64,000 bases of DNA from an uncultured Allorhizobium sp. (GCA_958439205.1 OY288189.1:3053001-3117000), one strand, 5' to 3'; shown: positions 1 through 10,740, counted from the stretch's first letter. The notes: generated by a model from the sequence alone, not told the origin. Numbers and translations: made by a program.

Positions 1-320
1 ACCGTTCCGGAATAGGTAACGTCATCAGCGAGGTTGGCGCCGGCATTGACGCCCGACAGCACCAGATCCGGCTTGCGGTCGAGCACCTTGCGGATCGCCA
101 TGATGACGCAATCGGTCGGCGTGCCGCGCAGCGCGAACTTCTGATCTCCGAGTTCCCGCAGACGCAAGGGTTCCGAGAGCGTCAACGAATGAGCCAAGCC
201 GCTCTGGTCGGTCTCGGGCGCCACGATCCAGACATCATCGGAGAGGCTGCGGGCGATCCGCTCCAGGGCGCCGAGGCCCGGAGCATGGATACCGTCGTCA
301 TTCGTCAGCAGGATGCGCAT
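1..320 (-). CDS. surE: 5'/3'-nucleotidase SurE (N-terminal part, cut by window edge)
   Basis: SurE is a metal-dependent phosphatase acting on nucleoside 5'/3'-monophosphates, linked to stationary-phase survival. The visible N-terminus begins [16 protein letters not shown], the family hallmark in which the adjacent Asp residues bind metal, and continues to SGVNAGAN, a second conserved metal-site block. The ATG at 318-320 is the obvious start because it opens directly into the conserved first strand. It lies 22 nt behind serS and is the last gene of a leftward run. About 106 residues are visible of a family length near 250, so the C-terminal half lies outside the window. Identification is confident from the two motifs. 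Confidence 0.95.
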   Translation of the reverse strand, partial: MRILLTNDDGIHAPGLGALERIARSLSDDVWIVAPETDQSGLAHSLTLSEPLRLRELGDQKFALRGTPTDCVIMAIRKVLDRKPDLVLSGVNAGANLADDVTYSGT

Positions 321-342
321 GGTCACTCCGGTCGCGGCGTGA

Positions 343-1626
<1,284 letters not shown>

Positions 1627-1729
1627 CGTCGTTCCAGGTCTTCAGCTTCGACCGGGAGCGGAGTGGCCGGCGGCCATGTCCGGCCCCATGTCTCAATGGG
1701 TTGGCTGCGGCGGGACTGCCCGGATCGTC

Positions 1730-2539
1730 TCAGGTTTGCTCAGCAGAGCTGGCCTCGGCGAGTTCCGTGGCAGCGCGCTTCTTCTCGATGAGTCGCGCCG
1801 CATAGATCGCAACCTCGTAGAGAAGGATCGTCGGCAGTGCAAGACCGATCTGGGAGAGCGGATCCGGCGGCGTGACGATGGCGGCAATGACGAAGGCAAC
1901 GACGATGAAATACTTGCGCTTGTCGGCAAGCCACTGGCTTTCCAGAATGCCGACACGCACCAGGAGGCTGGTCACGACCGGCAGCTGGAAGACGAGGCCG
2001 AAGGAGAAGATCAGGGTCATAATCAGCCCCAGATATTCCGAGACGCGCGGCAACAGCGAGATCGCAACGCCGCCCTCTTCAGGCGCCTGCTGCATGGCAA
2101 GGAAGAACCACATCACCATGGGCGTGAAGATGAAATAGACCAGCGACGCGCCGAGCAGGAAGAGGATCGGTGAGGCCACCAGGAACGGCAGGAATGCGGC
2201 GCGCTCGTTCTTGTAAAGACCGGGCGCGACGAACTTGTAGACCTGCGAGGCGATCACCGGGAAGGCGATGACCATGGCGCAGAATGCCGCCACCTTCACC
2301 TGGGTGAAGAAGAATTCCTGCGGCGCGGTATAGATCAGCTCGGTCTTCGCGACATCGAGACCGGCCCAGGATACGGCCCATTTGTAAGGGACGACCAGCA
2401 GGTTGAAGAGCTGCTTGGCGAAATAGAAGCAGACGAGGAAGGCGACGAAGAAGGCGCCGAGCGCCCACATCAGGCGCGAACGCAGTTCGATCAGATGCTC
2501 GATCAACGGCTGGGGCTTGTCGTCCATATCGCCGCTCAT
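1730..2539 (-). CDS. tatC: Sec-independent protein translocase TatC
   Basis: Core membrane subunit of the twin-arginine translocase, which recognises the RR signal peptides of folded exported proteins. The 269-residue protein starts MSGDMDDKPQPLIEHLIELRSR; the IEHL.ELR.R block is the conserved N-terminal cytoplasmic motif that contacts signal peptides. Six hydrophobic segments follow, with the family FFLAMQQAPE-like and LVRVGI regions. Its ATG overlaps the tatB stop by 4 nt (ATGA), implying translational coupling. A likely client in this window is the CpdB-like protein at 36709, which has an RR-SFLGG signal. Confidence 0.97.
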   Translation of the reverse strand: MSGDMDDKPQPLIEHLIELRSRLMWALGAFFVAFLVCFYFAKQLFNLLVVPYKWAVSWAGLDVAKTELIYTAPQEFFFTQVKVAAFCAMVIAFPVIASQVYKFVAPGLYKNERAAFLPFLVASPILFLLGASLVYFIFTPMVMWFFLAMQQAPEEGGVAISLLPRVSEYLGLIMTLIFSFGLVFQLPVVTSLLVRVGILESQWLADKRKYFIVVAFVIAAIVTPPDPLSQIGLALPTILLYEVAIYAARLIEKKRAATELAEASSAEQT

Positions 2540-3321
2540 GCGCGGTCCTCACTCTTGGGCTTGCGTGCCTTGGGCGCCGGTTTGGCAACGGCCGTCTCGG
2601 CCGGGGCCGGCTTGGCGGCTGCCGTCTTGGCCACAGCAGGCTTGGATTTTTTCGGTGCGGCCACGACCGGCGCAGCGGCAGCCACAGGCGCCGGTTTCGC
2701 TGATTTCGCAGATGCCTTCACCGGGGTATCGGGCTTGGCAGCGGTCTTGGCTGCGGGTTTGCGCTTGACCGCTTTCGTCTCGACCACAGCCGGCGTGATC
2801 GCAGCCGGGGCGGAGGTGGCAGGCGCGGTTGGCAATCCGGATGCGGCGACTGGAGCAGCTGCCGGTGTGGTCGCGGCCGGAATGGTCGCTGCCGACGAGA
2901 CCGGCTGCTGAGCCAAAGGCTTCAATTCTTCCGGTGGCTCACCGAGGCCAAGCGGCACATCGGGGAGGATCGAATTTTCCTCATAGCCATCGTCAAGCGG
3001 CGCCGGCTTGCCGTTGGGGCGCGTGGAACGCTCCAGATCCGACTTGATCTCCTGCCCCATCTGGCGGAGCGGATTGAGCGTTTCGCGGATCGTGTTGGCG
3101 GGATTGAGCGAACGGATATCGTTGACCGAGTTCTTCAGGTCGTCGAGTTCGGCCTCGCGCAGCGCCTCGTCGAACTGGGCGCGGAACTCGCCCGCCGTCT
3201 GGCGAAGGCGTTTCGTCATCTTGCCGAAGGCCCGGATCATCGGCGGCAGATCCTTGGGGCCCACCACGACGATCAGGATGACCGCAATCACCAACAGCTC
3301 GGTCCAGCCTATATCCAGCAT
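2536..3321 (-). CDS. tatB: Sec-independent protein translocase TatB
   Basis: TatB pairs with TatC to form the signal-peptide receptor. The protein opens MLDIGWTELLVIAVILIVV with one N-terminal membrane helix, the conserved GPKDLP hinge, then an amphipathic helix. The ATG at 3319-3321 is chosen because AGGAG lies a normal distance upstream and TatB proteins start MFDIG/MLDIG; the open frame extends nine codons further without support. The ~150-residue C-terminal tail is rich in Ala, Lys and Pro and looks disordered, as in other rhizobial TatB proteins, giving 261 residues against ~170 in enterobacteria. It overlaps tatC by 4 nt. Confidence 0.95.
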   Translation of the reverse strand: MLDIGWTELLVIAVILIVVVGPKDLPPMIRAFGKMTKRLRQTAGEFRAQFDEALREAELDDLKNSVNDIRSLNPANTIRETLNPLRQMGQEIKSDLERSTRPNGKPAPLDDGYEENSILPDVPLGLGEPPEELKPLAQQPVSSAATIPAATTPAAAPVAASGLPTAPATSAPAAITPAVVETKAVKRKPAAKTAAKPDTPVKASAKSAKPAPVAAAAPVVAAPKKSKPAVAKTAAAKPAPAETAVAKPAPKARKPKSEDRA

Positions 3322-3435
3322 GCAAACGGGCTCCTGATGCCACGCCATGGCGCCTCAAGACGGGCGCCGGTCTTCCAAGATTTCAACGAAGAACGGGCAG
3401 CCCGAAGAGCCGCCCGTCCAATCGGCGAAAGCCGA

Positions 3436-3657
3436 TCACTTTACCTCGTCGGCCTTGTGGTCGACCGTCTTCGTCACGGTGGGCTGTGCGTTGGAGGCGG
3501 TCTGCTTCTCGCTCTCGTCCTCTTCGCTGATGCCCTTCTTGAAGCTCTTGATGCCCTTGGCAACGTCACCCATCAGTTCCGGGATCTTGCCGCGACCGAA
3601 GAGAAGCAGGACAATCGCCAGAACGATGATCCAGTGCCAAATGCTAAACGAACCCAT
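3436..3657 (-). CDS. tatA: Sec-independent protein translocase TatA
   Basis: TatA oligomerises to form the Tat conduit. The 73-residue protein has one membrane helix (starting [20 protein letters not shown]), the [12 protein letters not shown] hinge and amphipathic helix, and an acidic/polar tail. A GTG nine bases upstream could also be read, but the AGGAG Shine-Dalgarno overlaps it and sits at good spacing from the ATG at 3655-3657, so the ATG is preferred. The gene follows the ABC ATPase by 12 nt and precedes tatB by 114 nt. Confidence 0.96.
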   Translation of the reverse strand: MGSFSIWHWIIVLAIVLLLFGRGKIPELMGDVAKGIKSFKKGISEEDESEKQTASNAQPTVTKTVDHKADEVK

Positions 3658-3669
3658 GCCTGCCACTCC

Positions 3670-4797
3670 TTAGATTTGCGTTTCCCCGATGTAGGGGCTT
3701 TGCGGTGTCTTTTCAAACACCAAAATGTCTTTGGGCTCAACCGCAATCGTGACGTCACGCACACCCGGCGACAAGATATCGGCCCTGATGCGGGCGCGAA
3801 CGGGGCGCTCCGTGCCGGGGACGGCAAGATCGAGCAATTCGACCACACCGAGGAAACGGCGGGCAATGATGCGGGCGGGAATGTTGCCACCGCTTTCACG
3901 CACCGAGACGCCGGAGAGGCGCACGGCCACCTCGACCTCCGCGCCCTCGGCGATCCCGCCGGAATCGGCTGCTCCCAGTGGCGTCTCGACCCGTCCGCCA
4001 CGAACGCGGCCTGCGAATTCATTGATTTCGGAGAAGAATGCGGCGGCGAAAATATCCTTCGGGCGACGGTAGAGATCGTCCGAGGTTCCGACCTGCACCA
4101 GGCGGCCATTCCTCAAGAGCGCGATGCGGTCGGCCATGCGCATGGCCTCTTCGGCATCGTGGGTCACGACAACAGCGGTCGCGCGCGTTTCACGAAGAAT
4201 TGCGAGCGTGTCAGCCCGCACCGTGTCCTTGAGACGCGAGTCGAGGCCGGAAAACGGCTCGTCCATCAAGAGCACACTGGGGCGCGGTGCAAGTGCTCGC
4301 GCCAGTGCCACGCGCTGCTGCTCGCCGCCCGACAGGGCATGCGGGAACTTGTCGGCGTAATGGGCGAGACCGACGCGCTCCAGGGCTGCCATGGCCTCGG
4401 CCACCGCATCCTTGCGGGGGAGCGCCGTCAGGCCGAAGCGCACGTTGTCCAGCACGCACATATGGGGAAACAACGCGAAGTCCTGGAACATCAGGCCGAT
4501 GCCGCGCTTTTCCGGCGGCAGGAAAGTCTGGGGTCCAGCGACTTCGCGATCGTTGATCACGACCCGGCCGGACGCCTGGGCCTCGATACCGGCGGCGATC
4601 CTGAGCAGTGTCGTCTTGCCGGAGCCGGAGGGCCCGAGCAGACAGAGCACCTCGCCCGGCTCCGCCGTCAGCGACAGGCCGCGGATCGTATCCTTGCCGT
4701 GATAGCGGTGGTGGATGTCCTCAAACGTCAGACGCGCGGCAAAGGTCACGCCCGCCGTGCGCTGGCCGTCTCCATGCTGGGTCTTCGCTGGGTTCAT
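3670..4797 (-). CDS. ABC transporter ATP-binding protein, FbpC/PotA type
   Basis: An importer-type nucleotide-binding subunit of 375 residues. Walker A (GPSGSGKT, ~55-62), Q-loop region (LMFQDFALFPHM), signature (LSGGEQQR), Walker B (VLLMDEPFSGLD) and the switch His (VVVTHDAEEA) are all intact. The last ~120 residues form the TOBE-like regulatory region typical of Fe3+, spermidine/putrescine and thiamine importers. No permease or binding protein is adjacent, so it is an orphan ATPase here. It lies 12 nt before tatA and 91 nt after scpB and may be co-transcribed with them. The substrate cannot be told from sequence. Confidence 0.88.
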   Translation of the reverse strand: MNPAKTQHGDGQRTAGVTFAARLTFEDIHHRYHGKDTIRGLSLTAEPGEVLCLLGPSGSGKTTLLRIAAGIEAQASGRVVINDREVAGPQTFLPPEKRGIGLMFQDFALFPHMCVLDNVRFGLTALPRKDAVAEAMAALERVGLAHYADKFPHALSGGEQQRVALARALAPRPSVLLMDEPFSGLDSRLKDTVRADTLAILRETRATAVVVTHDAEEAMRMADRIALLRNGRLVQVGTSDDLYRRPKDIFAAAFFSEINEFAGRVRGGRVETPLGAADSGGIAEGAEVEVAVRLSGVSVRESGGNIPARIIARRFLGVVELLDLAVPGTERPVRARIRADILSPGVRDVTIAVEPKDILVFEKTPQSPYIGETQI

Positions 4798-4888
4798 TCT
4801 GCCGTCCGCGCGGCTCAGGCCGGATCGTCGCGGTCATCTGCACCGCAAACGAGCCCGGCATCACCGGTCACCGTTGAAAAAGCTGACC

Positions 4889-5623
4889 CTATTCCTCTGC
4901 TTCACCGCCCGGAGTCAAGAGGCCGAGCTCTTCGAGATCGAGCTGAGTAATCGGATCTTCCTCGTCGGTCAGATCGTCATGGCCCATGGGAAGGGGTATG
5001 TTGAAGTTTGCAGGGATCCGGCCCGAGAGCAGCCCTGCCCCCTTCAACTCTTCGAGACCCGGCAGATCCCGCAGCTCTTCCAGCCCGAAATGGTCGAGGA
5101 AATCCCGGGTCGTGCCGAGCGTCACTGGCCGTCCAGGTGAACGGCGGCGCCCACGAAAGCGGACCCAGCCCGCCTCCATCAGCACGTCGAGCGTACCCTT
5201 GGAAGTCTGCACGCCTCTGATGTCCTCGATCTCGGCGCGTGTCACCGGCTGGTGATAGGCGATGATCGCCAGTACTTCGAGGGCGGCGCGCGAGAGCTTC
5301 TTGACCTCGGCCTCATCGTTGCGGATCGCAAAGGAGAGGTCGGCTGCCGTGCGGAAAGCCCAGTGGTCGTCGACCTGCACGAGGTTTACACCGCACCCGG
5401 CATACTCTTCCTTCAACTGGTGCAGGACCTCGGTGGCAATAATACCGCGCGGCAGACGCTCTTCGATGAAGGCGGTCGAGACCGGCTGAGCCGAGGCGAA
5501 GACCAGGGCTTCGGCGATCCGCAGCGCCTCGCGCCGGTCGAGTTCGGCACGCAGGGATGCGGAGTGACCGCCCTCCTCCGCGTTCACGTCGTCTTCCGGC
5601 CCGAGATCATCGACATCGACCAT
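4889..5623 (-). CDS. scpB: Segregation and condensation protein B
   Basis: ScpB dimers, with the kleisin ScpA, bridge SMC and help condense and segregate the chromosome. The 244-residue protein shows the tandem winged-helix architecture: the first around LRIAEALVFASAQPVS, and the second with IIAYHQPVTRAEIEDIRGV followed by the GRPVTLGTT segment characteristic of the family. The C-terminus is acidic. It starts 7 nt after scpA, so the two are almost certainly one operon, as in other Rhizobiales. Confidence 0.96.
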   Translation of the reverse strand: MVDVDDLGPEDDVNAEEGGHSASLRAELDRREALRIAEALVFASAQPVSTAFIEERLPRGIIATEVLHQLKEEYAGCGVNLVQVDDHWAFRTAADLSFAIRNDEAEVKKLSRAALEVLAIIAYHQPVTRAEIEDIRGVQTSKGTLDVLMEAGWVRFRGRRRSPGRPVTLGTTRDFLDHFGLEELRDLPGLEELKGAGLLSGRIPANFNIPLPMGHDDLTDEEDPITQLDLEELGLLTPGGEAEE

Positions 5624-5630
5624 AGCAGCC

Positions 5631-6500
5631 TCACTCCACCGATTTCAAAGCTTCGGCCTTTGGGCCGCTGCGCATGAAGATCGGCTGGAAGGCGCCGTCC
5701 TGGCGGATTTCGAGGCGGCCCTCGCGGACCAGTTCGAGAGAGGCTGCAAAGGAGCTCGCGATCGCCGTCACCCGATCCTCGGGGCTTGGCAGATAGCGCA
5801 GCAGGAAATGATCGAGCGCGGTCCAGTCGGAGATCTCGCCGATCATCCGGGTCAGGATGCCGCGCGCATCCGAGAGCGACCAGACCCTTCGCCTCTCTAT
5901 CGTCACCTGCATGACCGCCTGGCGCTGGCGAATTAGCGCATATGCAGTGAGCAGATCGTAGAGCGAGGCCTCGTAGGCGCTGTTGGCACGCGAAGGCACG
6001 TGCTCCGGCATGCCACGAGGATGCACATCGCGACCGAGACGGTTGCGGTTGATGAGCCGGGTCGCCGCCTCGCGCATGGCTTCCAGCCGCTTCAGGCGGA
6101 AAGCAAGCGTCTGCGCCATCTCCTCACCGGAGGGACCGTCGTCCTTGGCCTGCTGCGGGATCAGCAGGCGCGACTTCAGATAGGCGAGCCAGGCGGCCAT
6201 GACGAGATAGTCGGCCGCGAGTTCGATGCGGATCCGCCGGGCGCTGTCGATGAAGAGCAGATATTGTTCGGCGAGCGCCAGAACGGAAATGCGGGCGAGA
6301 TCGACCTTCTGGTTGCGCGCGAGAAAGAGCAGTAGATCGAGCGGCCCTTCGAAGCCGGCGACGTCGATCAACAACGCCGGATCACTCGCCGCCCTGTCTT
6401 CGGCTGTGTCCTGCCACAAGCTGTCCATCGGCGTCGGCGCCGGCGTTTCCCCTTGCGAGGGCCGGTTCACGATCGTCGGCTGGACGGGGCCACGCACCAT
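5631..6500 (-). CDS. scpA: Segregation and condensation protein A (kleisin)
   Basis: ScpA is the kleisin subunit of the bacterial SMC complex. The diagnostic block FEGPLDLLLFLARNQKVDLARI occurs about 50 residues in, preceded by a non-conserved N-terminal extension. A C-terminal winged-helix region (FLLRYLPSPEDRVTAIASSFAASLELVREGRL) contacts SMC. The start at 6498-6500 overlaps the nagZ stop by one base (TGATG), favouring this ATG by coupling; an internal ATG 24 codons later lacks a Shine-Dalgarno sequence. Length 289 residues. Confidence 0.95.
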   Translation of the reverse strand: MVRGPVQPTIVNRPSQGETPAPTPMDSLWQDTAEDRAASDPALLIDVAGFEGPLDLLLFLARNQKVDLARISVLALAEQYLLFIDSARRIRIELAADYLVMAAWLAYLKSRLLIPQQAKDDGPSGEEMAQTLAFRLKRLEAMREAATRLINRNRLGRDVHPRGMPEHVPSRANSAYEASLYDLLTAYALIRQRQAVMQVTIERRRVWSLSDARGILTRMIGEISDWTALDHFLLRYLPSPEDRVTAIASSFAASLELVREGRLEIRQDGAFQPIFMRSGPKAEALKSVE

Positions 6501-7528
6501 CAGGCCACCGCCATCAGGTTGGCGAATTCGTCGCGAAGTGCCTGCTCGTCGGAAGCGTCCGGGCCGACAAATGCAGCTTCGACGGCATCCGCCCGCTCAC
6601 GGGCACGACCGGAGAGTTCTGAAACAGCAGCGGCGACGGCCTTCATCTCGTCCATATGGCCATGGCAATGCAGAACGACGTCGAGGGTCGCAGCGATCCG
6701 AACCGCGCGCTCGCCGATCGTGCCTGCCAGCGCATTCATCGAGATATCGTCGGACATCAGCAGTCCCTCGAAGCCGATCGCCTTGCGCACGATCTCCTCG
6801 GTGACAATGCGCGAGGTCGAGGCCGGATGATCAGGGTCGATGTCGGTATACACGACATGGCAGCTCATGCCCATCAGCTCCTGCGCCAACGCCTTGAAGG
6901 GCACGAAGTCATGCGCCTCGAGTTCAGCGCGCGGGACGGTCACGACGGGCAATTCATGGTGGCTGTCGGCCATGCCACGACCATGGCCGGGCATGTGCTT
7001 CATGACGGGCAGCACACCGCCAGCCTTCAGACCATCCGCTGCGGCCTGCCCCATCTTCGCGACCACATACGGATCGTTCGAATAGGCGCGGTTGCCGATC
7101 ACGTTCGACGCCCCTTCGATCGGCACGTCGAGCACCGGCAGGCAGTCGACATTGATGCCGAGGCGATAGAGATCGAAGGCGTGCAGGCGTGACATCAGCC
7201 AGGCGGCGCGCAGCCCCTTCTCCACGTCCCGATCATACAGTGCGCCCAGATCAGCGCCCGAGGGATAACGGGGTGCGATCGGCTCGCGGATGCGCTGAAC
7301 GCGCCCGCCTTCCTGATCGATCAGGACCGGAACTTCGGCACCGCCGACCACCGTCTCGCGCATTTCCGCGACCAGATCCTTGACCTGCTCGGCCTCACCG
7401 ATGTTTCGGCCAAAGAGGATGAAACCCCAGGGCTGTTCATCGCGGTAGAATGCCTTCTCGTCAGCGCTCAAGCGCTGGCCGAGGCAACCGAGGATCATGG
7501 CTTTGGCGGGACGGGACTGTACTGTCAT
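6500..7528 (-). CDS. nagZ: Beta-N-acetylhexosaminidase (GH3, NagZ-type)
   Basis: Cleaves N-acetylglucosamine from 1,6-anhydro-muropeptides during cell-wall recycling in the cytoplasm. The 342-residue protein carries the GH3/NagZ marks IDQEGGRVQRI (~69-79), KHMPGHGRG with the flexible-loop DSHHELP carrying the catalytic His, and LLMSDDISM with the Asp nucleophile. It lacks a signal peptide, fitting NagZ. It is coupled to scpA by a one-base overlap. A terminator-like hairpin lies between it and the upstream SPOR gene, so it may have its own promoter within 7529-7605. Confidence 0.95.
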   Translation of the reverse strand: MTVQSRPAKAMILGCLGQRLSADEKAFYRDEQPWGFILFGRNIGEAEQVKDLVAEMRETVVGGAEVPVLIDQEGGRVQRIREPIAPRYPSGADLGALYDRDVEKGLRAAWLMSRLHAFDLYRLGINVDCLPVLDVPIEGASNVIGNRAYSNDPYVVAKMGQAAADGLKAGGVLPVMKHMPGHGRGMADSHHELPVVTVPRAELEAHDFVPFKALAQELMGMSCHVVYTDIDPDHPASTSRIVTEEIVRKAIGFEGLLMSDDISMNALAGTIGERAVRIAATLDVVLHCHGHMDEMKAVAAAVSELSGRARERADAVEAAFVGPDASDEQALRDEFANLMAVA

Positions 7529-7605
7529 GGGGAGACCATATCGGTGGGGATGAAAAAGCCGAAGGGACCGGGCGCGAGCGCCGCCCCCTCATACACAAGA
7601 AAAGA

Positions 7606-7626
7606 GGCGGAACACGCGGTTCCGCC
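7606..7626 (-). terminator. Rho-independent terminator after the SPOR-domain gene
   Basis: Read leftward, an 8-bp perfect stem (GGCGGAAC / GTTCCGCC) with a 5-nt loop is followed by TCTTTTCTT. It begins 28 nt beyond the stop of the SPOR gene and would separate it from nagZ. Confidence 0.7.
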
Positions 7627-7653
7627 CCTCGAAACGTCAGACATCAAGCCAGA

Positions 7654-10600
7654 TCAGCGCGAGACGAGGCAGCTGCCACCGGCGGAGCGATACTGTTCGC
7701 AGAGCGCCACGGCTGCATCCTTCGAGCCTGCAACGACGCGCACGCGGTAGAAGGTGCCCTTGCCGGGGATATCCGCCTGGCGGATTTCCCAGGGCTTGCC
7801 GCCCAGCACATTGCCGAACTTCGAAGACAGGTTGCGATAGCTCTTCTGCGCATCGGCTTCAGACGGCAGCGAGGCGATCTGGATCCCGTAGCTTCCGGCA
7901 GGTGCAGCCGTTGCCGGTGCAGCAGCAGCGGGCGAAGCGGCGGCCACTTCAGCTGGTGCCTCGGCCTGCTGAGCAGGCGCGGTTGCTGCCGGCTGGGCCG
8001 GGCGCAGATTGCCCTGATCGGTCACGGTGCCCACGACATTGACCGGCTGATCCGCAGGACGGGTCGTCGGGATCGGGGCGCGTGGAGCGGTTGGATCGGC
8101 GGCAGCCGGCGTTGCGATCGCCTCGGCCACAGACTGAGCTTCAGTGGTCGCCGGCGTTGCCGCAGCCACTTCGGTCGCAGCGGTCGCCGTTCCGGCAGGT
8201 GTGGCAGCCGGAGTAGTCGCTTCAGCCGGGCCACCCGGGGTGACGACGCGTGTATCGACGGTACGGACGGTGTCGCCAGTAGCGGTGGGCACGCTCGGCG
8301 GGGCCAGAACCGGTGTCCCGGCGTCCGTCTGTGCCGGCTGCGCGGCTGCCGTCTCGACCTGTGCTGCTGCCGGCTCTGCCGGTACTTCCTGGGCGACCAG
8401 CGTGCCGTCCGGGCGGACGATCATCGTGCGGACCTTGCGCGGCGTAATGGTCGCCGGATCCTCGGCGGCTGCCTGCTGCGGCTGGCCATCGGGGAGAAGG
8501 CGCGGATCCTCGGTCTCGCCGACCGGGGTTGCCATCTGATCGTTCTCGCCTTCCATCGGCAGGTTTTCGGGGATCAGCGTGCGCTGGACGACGTCAACAG
8601 GCTCTTCTTCCGACGAGATCAGGCTCGGCTGCTTGGGGTCTTCGACGCCATTGCCGGCAACCCGGTCATAGACCGCCTTGTCCTGGTTCGGAACGGACTT
8701 GCCGCCCGGATCTTCTGGAACAATCTTCACCGGCGACTTGTCAGCCGCGATCACCTGCGGCTCGCCGCTGGTCAGCGTGCCGACGGCGCCCGTGCCCAGC
8801 CAGGCATAAAGGCCACCGGCACCTGCGAGCAGGAGCACGGCGGCAGTGCCCGCCATCAGGTAAGGCTTGAGACGGCGGAAGCGGAAACCCTGACCTTCAC
8901 CCGCAATGGTGATGTGGCCGCGGCTTTCCGGCTCAAGCGCGTTTTGCGATGTCATGCTGCTGCGGAAATCTTCTTCCAGCGCCTTTTCGAAGGCGTCGAA
9001 ATCGTCGAGCGGTGCAGCTTGAGCGCGGGGTGCCGGCGCCACAGGTGCCGCCATCGGCGCGGCAATCCGGCTCGTCGCAATCGGTGTTGCCTGCGGCGGC
9101 GCGACAGGCTCCTCGAACAGCGTGGCCAGTTCGGCATCGATATCGATGTCGTAGTCCGGCTGTGCAGGCTGGGCGGGACGGACGTCGGCAACCGGAACCT
9201 CGGGCACATCCATGCCGCTCAGGGTTTCCAGAAGATCGTCCTGCTCGGAAATCTCGGAAGGATCGAAGCCGAAGCTGTCTTCGACAGGCGCTACAGGCCG
9301 CACAGGCGCGCTGCTCTGGGCCGGTGTTGGAGCCGATACATAGGCATCCGAGGCCGGGCGCGTGACCGCTGCGGAAAATGCCGAAGCAGGAACCGAGGGG
9401 GTTGGCGCAAAGGCCGGCGCGGAGGATCCGGCATATGCCGATATCGACGGAGCAGCAGTTTCCGCACGGACCGGGGTCGCGAAGGCGGCAGCAGAGGCAA
9501 AAACAGGCGCTGCGGCAACATCCGGCGCGATGGTCTGCTGCTGGGGCTTCTGAGATGCTACATCAAGCTCAGAAAGATCGAGCTCGATATCATCAAGCTG
9601 CAGGTCGAATTCCTGGTCGTGGAAGGGATCGAACTCTTCTTCGGCGACAACAGCCGCTGCGGCGCGCTGAACCACAGGCTCAACTGCCTTCGGCGCCATA
9701 TCGACCTCTTCGTCGATGGCAAGCTCGTTGAGGAAGTCGAAGTTGAAGTCGGGTTCTTCGCGTTCTGCTGGGCTTGCAGCCTGCACAGGTGCTGCAACTG
9801 CGGGCGTAAAGCGCGGCTCTGCTTCGACGGAAAACGCGGCATCATCCAGAATAGATGCGGAGGAAACTGCAGGCGCGGCAACACCAAACGTCGGCTGCGA
9901 CGCCGGAATGGGCTCCACAGGCCCTGCGGCCCAATCGAAGGTCGCCTTGCCGAAGTCGAGAGCGACAGGCGACTGCGCAACCGTAACGGAGGACGCGGCA
10001 GGCGCATCGAAATCCGAAAGATCAAATGCCGGGGCCGCGCGTGGCGGCTCTACTGCAATTTCCGGCTCGGCACGGCGAACCGGCTGGGCGGAGAAATTGG
10101 CAAGCGGCAAACGCAGACGTGGCGGCTCGGGCTGAACGGCGCGGACAGGAGCCACAGGAACCTCGGGGCGAACATCCGCATCGGCGACGGCAAATTCGAG
10201 TTCGTCGGCGAGATCGAAGTTCACTTCAGGCTCGGCCACCGACGCAAACGACACCTCTTCGGAGCGAACCTGCAGATCGTGATCAACTACAGGCGAGGCT
10301 ACGTCCGCGACATAGGCGTCCTCATAGGACACTTCAGGCGCCGCATATTCAACAGGCTCAGGCTCGTAGATAGGCTCGGGCGCAACATAGGCCACGGGCT
10401 CCGGCTCGAAACGGGGCTCCTCGCGATACTGCGGCGGCTGATAAGCCTCGACAGGCGCAGCACGAGACACGACCGGCTCGGGCACGGAGAGCGGGGGCGC
10501 ATAAGACGACAGCGAAGGCGCAGCCTCATAGCCCTCGAACTCGCGCATCAATTCGTCTTCGAGATTGAAATCGGCCGAACCCATGTCCGGCGCCTGCGGC

Positions 10601-10740
10601 AGCGTCACCACGGGCTCGCGCTTCAGGGGCTGATCGAACCCGACAATGCGGGCGAGCTCCGCCAACGGATCATCATCCGCGAAACCATCGCCCTGCGATC
10701 GCATGTTTGCAGCCTGCTTCTGTACCATACCCTGTTCCAC
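7654..10740 (-). CDS. Large SPOR-domain membrane protein
   Basis: SPOR domains bind denuded septal peptidoglycan, so this is likely a cell-division or envelope protein. The 1028-residue product has three parts. A ~620-residue cytoplasmic N-terminus is rich in Pro, Ala, Val, Glu and Asp and looks disordered. One membrane segment (around YLMAGTAAVLLLAGAGGLYAWLG, ~622-645) follows. A periplasmic Ala/Pro/Thr-rich linker then leads to the C-terminal SPOR domain (~945-1028, GSYGIQIASLPSEADAQKSY). It lies between argS (53 nt upstream) and nagZ, the conserved rhizobial position. The start could be one of several nearby ATGs (M1, M5, M13). The topology is inferred from hydropathy. Confidence 0.9.
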   Translation of the reverse strand: MEQGMVQKQAANMRSQGDGFADDDPLAELARIVGFDQPLKREPVVTLPQAPDMGSADFNLEDELMREFEGYEAAPSLSSYAPPLSVPEPVVSRAAPVEAYQPPQYREEPRFEPEPVAYVAPEPIYEPEPVEYAAPEVSYEDAYVADVASPVVDHDLQVRSEEVSFASVAEPEVNFDLADELEFAVADADVRPEVPVAPVRAVQPEPPRLRLPLANFSAQPVRRAEPEIAVEPPRAAPAFDLSDFDAPAASSVTVAQSPVALDFGKATFDWAAGPVEPIPASQPTFGVAAPAVSSASILDDAAFSVEAEPRFTPAVAAPVQAASPAEREEPDFNFDFLNELAIDEEVDMAPKAVEPVVQRAAAAVVAEEEFDPFHDQEFDLQLDDIELDLSELDVASQKPQQQTIAPDVAAAPVFASAAAFATPVRAETAAPSISAYAGSSAPAFAPTPSVPASAFSAAVTRPASDAYVSAPTPAQSSAPVRPVAPVEDSFGFDPSEISEQDDLLETLSGMDVPEVPVADVRPAQPAQPDYDIDIDAELATLFEEPVAPPQATPIATSRIAAPMAAPVAPAPRAQAAPLDDFDAFEKALEEDFRSSMTSQNALEPESRGHITIAGEGQGFRFRRLKPYLMAGTAAVLLLAGAGGLYAWLGTGAVGTLTSGEPQVIAADKSPVKIVPEDPGGKSVPNQDKAVYDRVAGNGVEDPKQPSLISSEEEPVDVVQRTLIPENLPMEGENDQMATPVGETEDPRLLPDGQPQQAAAEDPATITPRKVRTMIVRPDGTLVAQEVPAEPAAAQVETAAAQPAQTDAGTPVLAPPSVPTATGDTVRTVDTRVVTPGGPAEATTPAATPAGTATAATEVAAATPATTEAQSVAEAIATPAAADPTAPRAPIPTTRPADQPVNVVGTVTDQGNLRPAQPAATAPAQQAEAPAEVAAASPAAAAPATAAPAGSYGIQIASLPSEADAQKSYRNLSSKFGNVLGGKPWEIRQADIPGKGTFYRVRVVAGSKDAAVALCEQYRSAGGSCLVSR

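Noticed and set aside
3337-4950. 537-residue rightward open frame
   Set aside because: Antisense of tatA and the ABC ATPase.
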